Shown: one piece after another, positions 46,039 to 55,315 of the stretch | Position numbering within the stretch: position 1 is the stretch's first letter | Layout: every line of letters begins with the position of its first letter | NCBI GenBank assembly: GCA_016717335.1 | Contig: JADKFS010000001.1 | Span: forward strand, 1-64,000 | Origin: Candidatus Ribeiella danica | GTDB taxonomy: Bacteria; Chloroflexota; Chloroflexia; Chloroflexales; Roseiflexaceae | Direction of reading: 5' to 3' | DNA: 64,000 bases | Made by a program: the position numbers and the translations under genes | Notes under the pieces: generated by a model | Told to the model about the DNA's origin: nothing | Databases searched by the model: none | Seen by the model: the letters and a program-made list of their open reading frames with translations, nothing else

Positions 46039-46527
46039 ATGCCCACCCTGCGCAAGCTCTCACCCGACGAGATCGCCGACGACGATCTCGAGCTCGCCCC
46101 CTTCGCGCTCGACGCGCTCCTCGCCCGCATCGCCGGCGCCGATCGCACTGGTCTCACGCGCATCGATCGTCCCGGTGCCGCCGGTGGTGAGCACGCCTGG
46201 CGCGCCCGTGTCTACGTTGGAACCTCCGAGCTACACCGCCAGTTCGCCGACTCGCTTCACGGCGGCGTCGAGCCAGCGCTGCGTGCCGCCGTGGCCTGGC
46301 GCGACGCCCAGCGAACCGCGCTGCCGCCTAAGTCGGCCAAGCCAGCTCGTCCCTGGCGCATCGCTCGCGCCGAGTACGATCGCCTGTGTGGCTGGCTCGC
46401 CTACGCCGACGTCCGCCGCTACTTCGCCGATGGGAAGTATGGTGGTCAGGAGGGCGCCCGCTGTGCGGCTGAGGCATGGCTGGCTGAGCGGCGCGAGGAA
46501 CAGGAATGCTCGACAGAACGATCCTGA
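46039..46527 (+). CDS. AP2-like DNA-binding domain protein
   Basis: A 162-residue protein, MPTLRKLSPDEIADDDLELA. The core GLTRIDRPGAAGGEHAWRAR, VYVGTSELHRQFADSLHGG, then ALRAAVAWRDAQR fits the AP2-like pattern (W-x-V, R-x-FxD, GG, AL-AA--RD) of phage and homing-nuclease proteins. A second similar stretch (WLAYADVRRYFADGKYGGQE) suggests a tandem. AAGG lies 8 bp before the ATG; a TTG start at 46018 is possible. It probably binds DNA. It overlaps the acetyltransferase fragment by 22 bp. Confidence 0.55.
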   Translation: MPTLRKLSPDEIADDDLELAPFALDALLARIAGADRTGLTRIDRPGAAGGEHAWRARVYVGTSELHRQFADSLHGGVEPALRAAVAWRDAQRTALPPKSAKPARPWRIARAEYDRLCGWLAYADVRRYFADGKYGGQEGARCAAEAWLAERREEQECSTERS

Positions 46528-46715
46528 CCATCCGCCCCGTCACCCCCGCCGACCTCGACGCCTGCGCGGCGATCGAGGCGGCCTGCTACGGCCCCGAGGG
46601 CGCGACCCGCGAGCGCATTGCCCGCCGCATCGCCACCTACCCCGAGGGCTTCCTCGTCGCTACGCTGGGCGGCCAGGTGGTCGGCTTTGTGCACAGCGGC
46701 GCGATTGGGCGGTAA
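46506..46715 (+). pseudogene. GNAT acetyltransferase, N-terminal fragment
   Basis: MLDRTILTIRPVTPADLDAC, AAIEAACYGPEGATRERIAR, then PEGFLVATLGGQVVGFVHSG is the first half of an AANAT-like GNAT enzyme. It stops at 46715 before the acetyl-CoA loop. The matching end (LIPYYQHVGFVHRG) is found at 48076-48264, 1.36 kb away. Confidence 0.7.
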
Positions 46716-46739
46716 CACTTGAATCGGCTGCGCTACAGA

Positions 46740-46778
46740 GAACGGGCTGAACTGTGCCACACAGTCGTCAGCCCGTTC
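46740..46778. terminator. double-stem hairpin at the left edge of the CAP-gene insertion
   Basis: GAACGGGCTGA and TCAGCCCGTTC pair around an inner ACTGTG/CACAGT stem. No T-run is present. It lies 25 bp after the truncated acetyltransferase and may mark the end of inserted DNA. Confidence 0.5.
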
Positions 46779-46845
46779 CAGTACCGGCGGAATAGTGGTC
46801 TGTGATGCATCCTACTAAACATACAGCTCTGTACCAAGGGGCCGA

Positions 46846-47874
46846 TTAGTTCGTCGGGATCGCAAAGTCCTGGGTCCAGTAGTGGCCATAGGCGCTCGTG
46901 GCAGCGTACTCGTGCCCGACACCGATCTGGGTGTAGTCGCAGTTGAGGATGATGTCGGCACTGCCTTGCATCCAGACACTCATCACCTGCTCCGCCGTGG
47001 GAAACCCAGCGGCGATGGTTTCACCGTAAGTGCTCCAGGCGTACCCCGCAGCGCTGAGCCGCGCGCCTGGCTCGGACCCGTCCGAGCCAAGCGAGCTCAG
47101 GAAGTTGTTGGCGGCCATATCCTGGCTGTGCGTGCGGGCCGCTTCGGTCAACCGCGGGTCGATCGTCACCGGCCCGCATCCGGCCTGCTGGCGCTCGCTG
47201 TTCACCAAGTCGACCACTTGCTGCTCCACGTCGGGCTGCGCTACGGTCATGACGTCGTAGGGGCGCTCACCGATGATATTACCAGCGGGCGCGTAGTTGC
47301 ATACCCAGACCACGAACTGCGTTCCGTACGCAGCGGTCCGCACTGCCTGGCCGCAGCCCACCTGCGTGGTGGTGCTCCAGACCAGTTGGGTAAAGTGGCC
47401 ACACGTCTGATCGGCAGCGCAGGTGTTCGTGTCGTAGTCGTAGTATTGCTGCTCGCTATCCCACCAGGTGACCGCTGCGGTCGGCGATTGGTCAGGGACG
47501 CCGCCGTCACTCCAGCCCGCGTAGATATTCTCGCCCCGCCCGAGCGCCTGGAGCTCGCCCCAGTCGTGATGCGGAAAGGTGCGACGATCTGGATCGGGAT
47601 CAGGATCGCTGCTGAGGAGCTGATCGGCCCATTCCTGCGCATAGGTGGCGAGGTCGCTGTTCCACGTCAGGTCGGGAATGACGACCGGGCTGCCGAGGCG
47701 CTGCGACTCGGCCTGGGCGACACGTTGACGGACCGCGTTGTGCGCCGCTAGAGCTTCGCCGATATCAGCATCGCTGAGGTTCTGGAGCGGGCTGGCGGCA
47801 GCCGACGTGACCGATGAAAAGCCGCTGCTTAACAGCGCGGCGAGGAGCGCAGCAGCCAAGAGATACGTGCGCAT
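46846..47874 (-). CDS. secreted protein with two CAP (SCP/PR-1) domains
   Basis: ATG 47874 is set by AAGGAGG six bases upstream; a longer frame to 47967 has no such site. The 342-residue product begins with signal peptide MRTYLLAAALLAALLSSGFS. CAP domain 1 (about 35-200) is PR-1-like: LAAHNAVRQRV, GENIYAGWS, CGHFTQLVWSTTTQVGCGQA and VVWVCNYAPAGN. CAP domain 2 (about 210-342) is YkwD-like: VVDLVNSERQQAGCGPVTID, EAARTHSQDMAANNF, YGETIAAG and IGVGHEY...YWTQDF. CAP proteins bind lipids or act as proteases extracellularly; the role here is unknown. The gene sits inside a split acetyltransferase. Confidence 0.88.
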   Translation of the reverse strand: MRTYLLAAALLAALLSSGFSSVTSAAASPLQNLSDADIGEALAAHNAVRQRVAQAESQRLGSPVVIPDLTWNSDLATYAQEWADQLLSSDPDPDPDRRTFPHHDWGELQALGRGENIYAGWSDGGVPDQSPTAAVTWWDSEQQYYDYDTNTCAADQTCGHFTQLVWSTTTQVGCGQAVRTAAYGTQFVVWVCNYAPAGNIIGERPYDVMTVAQPDVEQQVVDLVNSERQQAGCGPVTIDPRLTEAARTHSQDMAANNFLSSLGSDGSEPGARLSAAGYAWSTYGETIAAGFPTAEQVMSVWMQGSADIILNCDYTQIGVGHEYAATSAYGHYWTQDFAIPTN

Positions 47875-48075
47875 GGGGAGCCTCCTTGGTTGGCGAGGAC
47901 CACGGTGTCGTTTATTGGTGAGCCCGGGGACGCGGTGGTGACTGTCCAGGGCTCGAGTTGATGACACGAGGGTACACCAACGTGCGCGCGGATGGAATGA
48001 TGGCGCCGGTCCAGCGGTGACCGGGCTGTGATCCGAGAGATGGCCTTGGAGTGACTACGTCTTGGTGGGTTCCAC

Positions 48076-48264
48076 GTGCTGCTGATTCGATTCAGCGCGC
48101 ACGCGAAACGACTCAGCAAAGCGCAGATTCTGCTCCTGTGTCAAGCCGAGCTTATCCCGTATTATCAGCATGTGGGCTTCGTCCACCGCGGCGCGTCGGA
48201 CTCGACTCACGGCGGCCTCGCATGGCACGAGATGACGCTGCAGCTCGGGGAATTGCCGAGCTGA
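48076..48264 (+). pseudogene. GNAT acetyltransferase, C-terminal fragment
   Basis: AKRLSKAQILLLCQAELIPY, YQHVGFVHRGASDSTHGGLA, WHEMTLQL is the end of an AANAT-like GNAT enzyme, matching the family of the fragment at 46506. The central acetyl-CoA-binding part is missing. Confidence 0.65.
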
Positions 48265-48380
48265 GTCACAGGCGGCGGCGATCGGCCGATAATGAACTCA
48301 GCCAGCCCTCGCACTGATAAGATTCGCTCGCAAGCTAAGAAGGGTTATCTTGCGAGTCAACCCGACAAAGGACGACGATC

Positions 48381-49303
48381 ATGGCCGCGCCACTGGCGAT
48401 CCGCGAGCACACCGACTCCTACGACCTCACCGCCCCGCAGGCCCGCAGCGACGACCAGCTGCTGGAGCTGTGGCTGCACGGCCGGCCCGCCAAGACCCAG
48501 CGCGCCTACCGCGCCGACATCGCCCGCCTGCGCGACACGCTCCAGAAGCCGATCGCGCAGATCACGCTGGCCGACCTGCACGTCTTCGCCGACAGCCTGG
48601 CCGACCACGCGCCAAGCTCGCAGGCCCGCATGCTCGCCAGCGTCAAGAGCCTGTTCACCTTCGCGCTGCGGATCGGCTACCTGCGGCTGAACGTGGCGGC
48701 CGCGCTGCGATCGCCCAAGAAGAAGAACACGATCGGCGAGCGGCTCATGTCCGGAGGAGATCATTCGCATCCTCGCGCTCGAGGATGCCCAGGGCGAGCC
48801 GCGCAACTACGCGCTGCTGCGCACGATCTACGCCGCCGCGCTGCGCGTCTCCGAGGCCTGCGCGCTGTGCTGGCGCGACGTGCAGCCGCACGGCGACTCA
48901 GCGGTCCTGGTGGTCTTCGGCAAGGGCGCGAAGACCCGCACCGTTCCGCGTCGACGCCGCGACCTACCGCCGGCTGCTCGGCATCCGGCCGGAGACCGCC
49001 GGCGCCGACGAGCCGGTCTTCGTGAGCCAGCGCGGCGGCCACCTCGACCCCTCGGCAGTGTGGCGGGTTGTGCAGGCTGCGGCCCTACGTGCCGGCGTGC
49101 GGGTGCGGACGACCGAGGACGGCAGCCGGACCAGCGAGGTCTCGCCGCACTGGCTGCGCCACGCCCACGCGACCCACGCGATCGACCGCGGCGCGCCGCT
49201 CTCGCTGGTGCAGGCCACGCTCGGCCACGCCAGCCTGGCCACCACCGGCATCTACGCCCACGCGCGCCCGAGCGAGTCTAGTGGGCGGTATCTGCCGCTC
49301 TGA
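48381..49303 (+). pseudogene. tyrosine recombinase (XerC/D-like integrase), two frameshifts
   Basis: MAAPLAIREHTDSYDLTAPQ, then TQRAYRADIARLRDTLQKPI is the SAM-like core-binding domain. At about 48750 the frame shifts to PEEIIRILALEDAQGEPRNY, ALLRTIYAAALRVSEACALC (catalytic R) and GKGAKTRT. At about 48948 it shifts back to RVDAATYRRLLGIRP, HWLRHAHATHAIDRG (H-x-x-R) and LGHASLATTGIYAHA (H and tyrosine nucleophile). The length of about 305 residues is normal. It would integrate or resolve a mobile element. Errors or decay cannot be told apart. Confidence 0.82.
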
Positions 49304-49383
49304 GCATACATCAAGCGCGCCAGGTAGCGTCAGAGAACAAGCAGCGGTAGCGGTTTCTGCCATTAGCGTTACGATCTCGAAGC

Positions 49384-49412
49384 TTGAAACGTCCCCTAGC
49401 ACGCGCTATGCT
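49384..49412 (+). promoter_or_regulatory. promoter of the FHA/PASTA kinase gene
   Basis: TTGAAA (49384-49389), 17-bp spacer, TATGCT (49407-49412), leaving a leader of about 165 bp before ATG 49584. Confidence 0.7.
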
Positions 49413-49583
49413 TTTGGTAGGAGCGAGAACGATCGACTCCTGATCTGTCTACCCAGGCTTGACACGCTCCCTCCCACGAAATCCCCCTGGGGTGAACATG
49501 GAGACCGCCCTGCACGGCAGCGGTATGAGAAACGTACAGAAGCAGCATGCACCAGCGCGATGCTGACGCCAGGAGGTACAGCC

Positions 49584-52500
49584 ATGGCGACTGCAAGCAG
49601 CAACCAGGTCCTAGGCCACTTCCAGCTGGAGGCACGCATCGGTGGAGGTGCCATGGGTGAGGTCTTTCGCGCACACCACATCCACTTGCCGCGTCAGGGC
49701 GCGGTTAAGGTACTGAAGCCGGAGCTGGCGGTCGACCTCACCTTCCAGGAGCGTTTCCGCCGAGAAGCCGCTGCCATCACGAAGCTCACCCATCCCCACA
49801 TCGTCGAAATCTTCGACTATGGTACCGAGGGCGGGCAGTTCTACCTGGTGATGGAGTATGTCCCCGATGGCTCGCTGCGCGCGCTCCTCGACCAAGCCGG
49901 TGGCCAACCGCTGCCGCTGGCTCTCGGCCTGGATCTGATGCAGCAGGCAGCGGAAGGGCTGGCCTATGCCCACGACCACGGCATCATTCACCGCGACATC
50001 AAGCCCGAGAACCTGCTCCTGTGCCGCAACCCAAAGCTGGCTCCACCTGCTTCGGGAAGCTATGTGCTGAAGATTAGCGATTTTGGGCTGGTCAAGCTGG
50101 TCGACGCACCGCTGCTCACGCAGTCGAGCGTTGTGATGGGCACCCCCGGCTACCTTGCACCAGAGCAATGCGAGGGCGTGGGGGTGGACGCGCGCACCGA
50201 CATCTATGCACTTGGCGTGGTGCTCTACGAGGTGATGACCGGTCGGCGCCCGTTCACAGCCAGAACGATCAGCGAGGCGGCCTATCAGTATGGCCATGTG
50301 ACCCCAACCCCGCCGCGCCAGTTGAATCCACAGCTGCCGCCTGTGGTTGAGCAGATCATCCTGGACTGTCTGGCGAAGGATCGAGCGACTCGCTACGCCA
50401 CCGCGGGGCAAGTGGGCGCGGCGCTGCAGCTGGTGCTTGAGCAACTACGAGCTGCTCCTGCCGCCCAGCCGGCCGTCCCGCCGACGGTTCGGGCGCAAGC
50501 GTCCTCAACCGGTCAGGCGCTTACCCAAATCGCGGCGGCAAATTCACCAGCAAATGTACCAGGCCCGCAGGCGAGTCAGCCACCCTCGGCCCCACCAGTC
50601 ACTGTAGCGACGATAGAGGTGTTCGACACACAAGGCCAACTCAGCACACAGGTGCCGCTGCCCATTGCTGGTCTGCGAGTCGGTCGCCAGCCCGACAGCG
50701 AACTGCGGCTGGATGGCGAGGGCGTCTCGCGCCAGCACCTGCAGATCGGGTGGAACGGCCGCGAGGCGACTCTGACCGATCTGGGCTCGACAAACGGGAC
50801 ATTGTTAGGCAGTGTCCAGCTGCCGTCACATGTCGCGACTCTGTGGGACGGGACGGAGTTGGTGCATATTGGGGAGTTCTGGCTGCGCCTGGCGCAGCCG
50901 TCGGCCAGTGTACCCTCGAAGAACCCGCTCAAGCCGCTGCCAGCCGGGTTCCCATCACTGCGGCCGCCGGTGCGGGCGCCAGCTGCTCCAACCCACATCG
51001 GCATCACGGCTGACGTAGCTACGCTGACGCTTACTCCTGGGCAGCCGGCCGTAGTGCGGCTGACACTGGCCAATCTTGGCACCATCGTCGATCACCTGGA
51101 TGTGACGGTGGAGGGCGTGCCGTGCGGCTGGGTGCAACTGCCGGCCGATCCGGTACAGCTCAACCCAGGCGGGCAGGCGATCGTGCTCTTGACGGCCACG
51201 GTGCCGCGTGACCCAACAGGCAGCGCGGGAAGCTATACCGTAGTGGTACGGGCAGTGTCGCGAGTGCCACTGGGCGAGCAGGGCACCGTCACACTGCAGT
51301 GGACCGTCGAGTCGTTCGCCGCGTACCGTGTCGAGCTTTCGCCAGCTACCCGTTATGGAAAGACGGGGGCCAGCTATGCTGTGCAATTGACGAACGAAGG
51401 CAATGCTCCCGCGCACTACCGACTCACCGGGAAGGACGACGCGGCGCGGTTGCAGTACGTCTTCAGCCCGTCGCTCGTGCCAGTGGCACCGGGAAAGACA
51501 GCCGCTGCGCGGCTAGACGTGCGTGCACTGCGACGCTGGATCGGCCGGGCCGAGCCGCAGCCGTTCCGCGTGTGCATCGCACCGGCCGAGGGCGGTGCAG
51601 CACAGGAGGTCCAGGGACAGTTCATGCACCAGGCGCTTATCCCCTGGTGGGTGCCGATGGTGGTGCCAGCACTTTTCGCCGTGCTGGTCGCACTGGCGGC
51701 ATTTTGGAACGTTATATTTCCACCACCCACACCCATAAAAGTACCAAATGTCGTGGGCAAGACGGTCGAAGAGGCGACGGAGACTCTCAACAACGCGGGC
51801 TTAGTCGTGAGTGAGTTTCGCCAGGAAGCGAGCAACCAATACGACAAAGGCCTGGTGACGCAGACTGAACCTGCTGTCGACATCCAGCTTACGCGCGGCT
51901 CATCGGTCATCGTCTACCTCTCTAGCGGACCGCCGCCAGTAACGGTGCCGGACACGCTCGTCGGCAGGACGTATGATGCAGCGCGCGCCAAATTGGAGAA
52001 GGTTGGCCTGAAGGCTGAGCGCATCGATGAGCCAAGCAACCAGCCGAAAGGCCGGGTGCTCCGTACCAAGCCAGCTGGCGGTGCGCAGACTGCGCCCAAC
52101 GAATCGATTACAGTGTATGTCTCCGGTGGGCCACAACCACTTTCCGACCTAGTGATTACGGAGTTGAATATCTCTCCAACTCCAATTGCGCAGAATGTCA
52201 AGACAGAGGTCGTCGTCAACGTGTGCAATCGCGGCAGTAATGCCGCACATGGATTTAACGTCCAATGGCGTCCCTATGATAACCACCCTGCCTTATCCAA
52301 GAATGACCTGGACCTGGAAGACGGCAAGTGCCAATCAGTACCCTTCCAATTCGTCTATGACATCTTCGGCAACTTCAACACCGTGGCGAGCATAGACACA
52401 TCAAACAACGTGGGCGAGACCGCCGAGAACAACAACGAGCTATCCCGTCCCATCACCGTTTACCAGACCCGTGTGCTGAAGTTATTCTGGAATCCGCAAC

Positions 52501-52904
52501 GAGAGGACAATATCACCATTGCCCGACCCGAAAGCATCGAGGAGCAGAGGATAACAGGAGGCTATCAGGAGATCCGTACTGAAGGGTATGTTTTTGCTGA
52601 CCAGGTGCCGGGCAGTATTCCTCTCAAGCTATTCTGGAATCCGCAACGAGAGGACAATATCACCATTGCTCGACCCGAAAGCATCGAGGAGCAGAAGATA
52701 ACAGGTGGTTATCAGGAGATCCGTACTGAAGGGTATGTTTTTGCTGACCAGGTTCCTGGTAGCGTTCCTCTGAAGCTATTCTGGAGCGACAAGCGACGGG
52801 AGAATATCACTGCCGCGGCACCCGAAAGTATTGAGGGGGTAATGCTAACAGGAGGATACCGGGAGATCCGCATTGAAGGATACCTCTATCCGGCCACGCG
52901 TTAA
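49584..52904 (+). CDS. Ser/Thr protein kinase with FHA, PASTA and CARDB domains
   Basis: ATG 49584 follows AGGAGG; upstream in-frame sequence belongs to the integrase region. The 1,106-residue product has a Hanks-type kinase (G-loop IGGGAMGEVF 19-28, K42, H136-R-D138, D166-F-G, APE), an FHA domain (GLRVGRQPDSELRLDGEGVS near 361, STNGT near 401), two Ig-like beta domains, one membrane helix (WWVPMVVPALFAVLVALAAF from 688), two PASTA domains (from about 718 and 786), a CARDB-like domain (from about 855) and three tandem 48-residue repeats (LKLFWNPQREDNITIARPES) to the end. PASTA kinases sense cell-wall fragments; here the extracytoplasmic side also has repeats that may bind a ligand. Having FHA and kinase in one chain suggests self-recruitment. 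Confidence 0.9.
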   Translation: MATASSNQVLGHFQLEARIGGGAMGEVFRAHHIHLPRQGAVKVLKPELAVDLTFQERFRREAAAITKLTHPHIVEIFDYGTEGGQFYLVMEYVPDGSLRALLDQAGGQPLPLALGLDLMQQAAEGLAYAHDHGIIHRDIKPENLLLCRNPKLAPPASGSYVLKISDFGLVKLVDAPLLTQSSVVMGTPGYLAPEQCEGVGVDARTDIYALGVVLYEVMTGRRPFTARTISEAAYQYGHVTPTPPRQLNPQLPPVVEQIILDCLAKDRATRYATAGQVGAALQLVLEQLRAAPAAQPAVPPTVRAQASSTGQALTQIAAANSPANVPGPQASQPPSAPPVTVATIEVFDTQGQLSTQVPLPIAGLRVGRQPDSELRLDGEGVSRQHLQIGWNGREATLTDLGSTNGTLLGSVQLPSHVATLWDGTELVHIGEFWLRLAQPSASVPSKNPLKPLPAGFPSLRPPVRAPAAPTHIGITADVATLTLTPGQPAVVRLTLANLGTIVDHLDVTVEGVPCGWVQLPADPVQLNPGGQAIVLLTATVPRDPTGSAGSYTVVVRAVSRVPLGEQGTVTLQWTVESFAAYRVELSPATRYGKTGASYAVQLTNEGNAPAHYRLTGKDDAARLQYVFSPSLVPVAPGKTAAARLDVRALRRWIGRAEPQPFRVCIAPAEGGAAQEVQGQFMHQALIPWWVPMVVPALFAVLVALAAFWNVIFPPPTPIKVPNVVGKTVEEATETLNNAGLVVSEFRQEASNQYDKGLVTQTEPAVDIQLTRGSSVIVYLSSGPPPVTVPDTLVGRTYDAARAKLEKVGLKAERIDEPSNQPKGRVLRTKPAGGAQTAPNESITVYVSGGPQPLSDLVITELNISPTPIAQNVKTEVVVNVCNRGSNAAHGFNVQWRPYDNHPALSKNDLDLEDGKCQSVPFQFVYDIFGNFNTVASIDTSNNVGETAENNNELSRPITVYQTRVLKLFWNPQREDNITIARPESIEEQRITGGYQEIRTEGYVFADQVPGSIPLKLFWNPQREDNITIARPESIEEQKITGGYQEIRTEGYVFADQVPGSVPLKLFWSDKRRENITAAAPESIEGVMLTGGYREIRIEGYLYPATR

Positions 52905-53028
52905 GGTATTAGCCAGAAACTGCAAATCGGTCCATCCCGGCTATGTATTGCAAGTGCCCCAACAAAGGCACAACAACTGGCCAGGTATTGGGCCACGATC
53001 AGGTCGAATCGTGCAATCGCGCGGGTCG

Positions 53029-53205
53029 AATGGGCGAGCCTTCCATGCGCCCGAGCAATGTGAGGGGCCGGGCATGGATGCTCACAGTGATATCTAGGCG
53101 CTTGGCGCGCTGCTCGACAAGGCGACGTTCGTCCGGCACCCGTTCACGACCGAGACGATCAGCGAGGCGGTGTACTAGCACGTGAATCTCCGCCCACCCT
53201 AGTGA
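53029..53205 (+). pseudogene. decayed Ser/Thr kinase fragment
   Basis: The frame reads GRAFHAPEQCEGPGMDAHSD, stop, ALGALLDKATFVRHPFTTET, ISEAVY, stop. It aligns with APEQCEGVGVDARTDIYALG, VVLYEVMTGRRPFTARTISE in the kinase just upstream. Stops replace Y codons. It is a relic of a tandem duplicate. Confidence 0.7.
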
Positions 53206-53390
53206 TCGCGAGATCTGCTACGCATAATCGTGTAGCTTATCCTGTGCCGTGTGGCATCGTGCAATTGGTCGACAGCGCCGTGACGGATGTGGCCGCGAAC
53301 GAAAATGTCAGCTACGCAGACGGGAACCAACCGCATACCAGCACTACAATGCCGTATTGCAAACTATAAAGCCCAATCGAACCATGCGGC

Positions 53391-53418
53391 TTGAAAGACG
53401 CTGGTGTCGTGGTATACT
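53391..53418 (+). promoter_or_regulatory. promoter of the cargo-like gene at 53469
   Basis: TTGAAA (53391-53396), 16-bp spacer, TATACT (53413-53418), about 50 bp before the start. Confidence 0.7.
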
Positions 53419-53468
53419 CAGCGCAGCGGCAATAGTCGATTGAGCAATGCCCCGGCTGTGAATGCCAG

Positions 53469-55181
53469 ATGCGTATGAACACTCGACGAGAGTCTCCCAA
53501 GACACGGCCTGAGCCGGCGACGGGCTTAGCCCAGGCCAGCGCCATCACGCAGCCGGAGCGGGCGGTCTCGGACGCTGATGTCGCGGCGTTAGGCATGGTC
53601 GGCACGGGCGTTGCTTCACCGGCGGGCGTGCTGGCGCTGCAGCGCACGCTCGGCAACCAGTTCGTGACACAGCGATTGGCGACAGCCCGCCGCATACCTC
53701 CCACGATCTCGGCCTCCCCGACCCAGGACCTGCGCCCGCGAGCATCGTGCCAAGCTGGTGCGCCGGCCGTCCTGCAGCGCAAGAAAACCACCGCGCTGCC
53801 CGACACGATCGATTCCTCCTCGATCAAGGCGGCACAGGCATGGTCGACGAAAGAGCATCTCGGCATCGAGGCCATCCAGGCGCTGCAGGGAACGCTCGGC
53901 GTTCCTGTCAGCAGCTCCTACGACGAAGCCACGGTCAAGGCAGTCTATGCCCGGCAGCGCCTGGCCAAACCCAAGGGAAAGATCCGCAATGCCGGCAAAG
54001 CCACCCCGGAGTTTTTCGCTCGCCTCGGGCTCATCTCCACCCGGACCATCGTGGCCGCTACTATCGACGACGCGACGCTGCAGCAGATCAAAGAGCGCTT
54101 TTCTGGCGGCGTCACCGTTGCGATCTACAGCCTGTACGACTACGGCGATAAGAAGAAGCGCCACAACAACGCTGAGTTCGTCACTCAGGCCAACCGGTTC
54201 GCCACCAACCAGTTCGCGGTCGGTATCGACGGTGGTACGATCGCGATCGGCCGACCGGTGCCAATCAAGGCGCTCGGCGAGGTGATCGAGGTCGTCCAAA
54301 GCATCCATCGCGGCCTGGCCGAACGCGCGGCGGCGAGCAAAGAGCCTGGGGCGAAGGAGCCGATCCAGCCACCGGCGTTCACACGGGTCAAGAACCTCGC
54401 GCTCTTTGCCCACGGCGAACCGTACGGTCTGGGGCTCAACCAGAAGAACGACTTCATCACAGGAGGGGGCGGGCTGCATGCGCGCCCGACGGCTGTGTAC
54501 CCTGCAAACGTCAAGGCCTTCGTCCAGGGGCTCGCGGGCGCCGTCGCGCCGGATGTACAGGTGCAACTCTTCGCCTGCAGTGCCGCGCGCGACGACAATA
54601 AGAAAAAAGAGAGTTCGGCCGATTGGCAGGCCCATAAGCAGGGCGAGCGCAAAGGTGCCAAGTCATTCGCAGCCGAACTCGCGCAGCAGCTCGGCCCCAG
54701 CGCGACGGTCTATGGCCACACGACCGCCGGGCACACCACCGAGAACTTCGCAGCGCGCGTGTTCGGCCAGGGTGCCGGCCCGGGCGGCCTGCAGATGTTC
54801 GACGTGCTCTACGACGACGCATTCATCCAGGCCGAGCTGCGCCGCCTGTTTGCGCTCAAGACTGACGAAGAGCGCGCTGCGCTGTACCCCAGCCTGCGCG
54901 AGCAGATGTGGGCGCACTACACAGACAGCATTAGCGCCGAGCATAACCGCGGCGGCTTCAAAACGGTCACCGATCCCGTGACAAAGAAGAAGAAACGGGT
55001 GAAGAATGCGCCCAAGCGCTACCCGGCGGGCACGCCGCCGCTCGGCCAGGAGATGTTCATCAATCGCGAGAACGCGAAGCGCCTGCTGCGCGCCGACTGG
55101 ACCACCTGGATCGAACCGCGGCTGAAGCTCGTGCAGCCCACGCCAAAACCGAAAGGCGCCAAGCACGCGGCGAAGAAGTAG
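53469..55181 (+). CDS. putative injection-system cargo: leader, PG-binding and caspase-like domains
   Basis: A 570-residue protein (ATG 53469 or 53475). The disordered N-terminus contains GVLALQRTLGNQFVTQRLAT (about 53-72), the motif found at the head of eCIS/DUF4157-associated cargo proteins and shared with the protein at 59466. Residues about 133-195 (GIEAIQALQGTLGVPVSSSY, DEATVKAVYARQRL) are a peptidoglycan-binding-1-like domain. Residues about 205-460 have the His-Gly and Cys layout of clan CD (caspase/CHAT/DUF4347-like) folds: LALFAHGEPYGL (H315), VQLFACSAARDD (C370) and ATVYGHTTAGHTT. A basic tail ends KHAAKK. Activity and target are unproven. It has no operon partner; an injection apparatus is not in the window. 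Confidence 0.65.
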   Translation: MRMNTRRESPKTRPEPATGLAQASAITQPERAVSDADVAALGMVGTGVASPAGVLALQRTLGNQFVTQRLATARRIPPTISASPTQDLRPRASCQAGAPAVLQRKKTTALPDTIDSSSIKAAQAWSTKEHLGIEAIQALQGTLGVPVSSSYDEATVKAVYARQRLAKPKGKIRNAGKATPEFFARLGLISTRTIVAATIDDATLQQIKERFSGGVTVAIYSLYDYGDKKKRHNNAEFVTQANRFATNQFAVGIDGGTIAIGRPVPIKALGEVIEVVQSIHRGLAERAAASKEPGAKEPIQPPAFTRVKNLALFAHGEPYGLGLNQKNDFITGGGGLHARPTAVYPANVKAFVQGLAGAVAPDVQVQLFACSAARDDNKKKESSADWQAHKQGERKGAKSFAAELAQQLGPSATVYGHTTAGHTTENFAARVFGQGAGPGGLQMFDVLYDDAFIQAELRRLFALKTDEERAALYPSLREQMWAHYTDSISAEHNRGGFKTVTDPVTKKKKRVKNAPKRYPAGTPPLGQEMFINRENAKRLLRADWTTWIEPRLKLVQPTPKPKGAKHAAKK

Positions 55182-55243
55182 CGTGCGCGCCTCCCACCGC
55201 ATGCTGATGACCCCTATACCAGTGGGCAGCCGGCAGGAGCCCG

Positions 55244-55305
55244 CCGGGGGGGAAGGGGGCCCCCCCCCGGGGGCCCCCCCCCCCCCCCCCCCCGCCCCCC
55301 CCCCC
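55244..55305. other. C/G homopolymer tract, probable assembly artefact
   Basis: A 60-bp run of G then C separates the flank of the cargo gene from an integrase fragment with no start. It resembles the tract at 36897-37066. Confidence 0.7.
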
Positions 55306-55315
55306 TTCGCTCACA

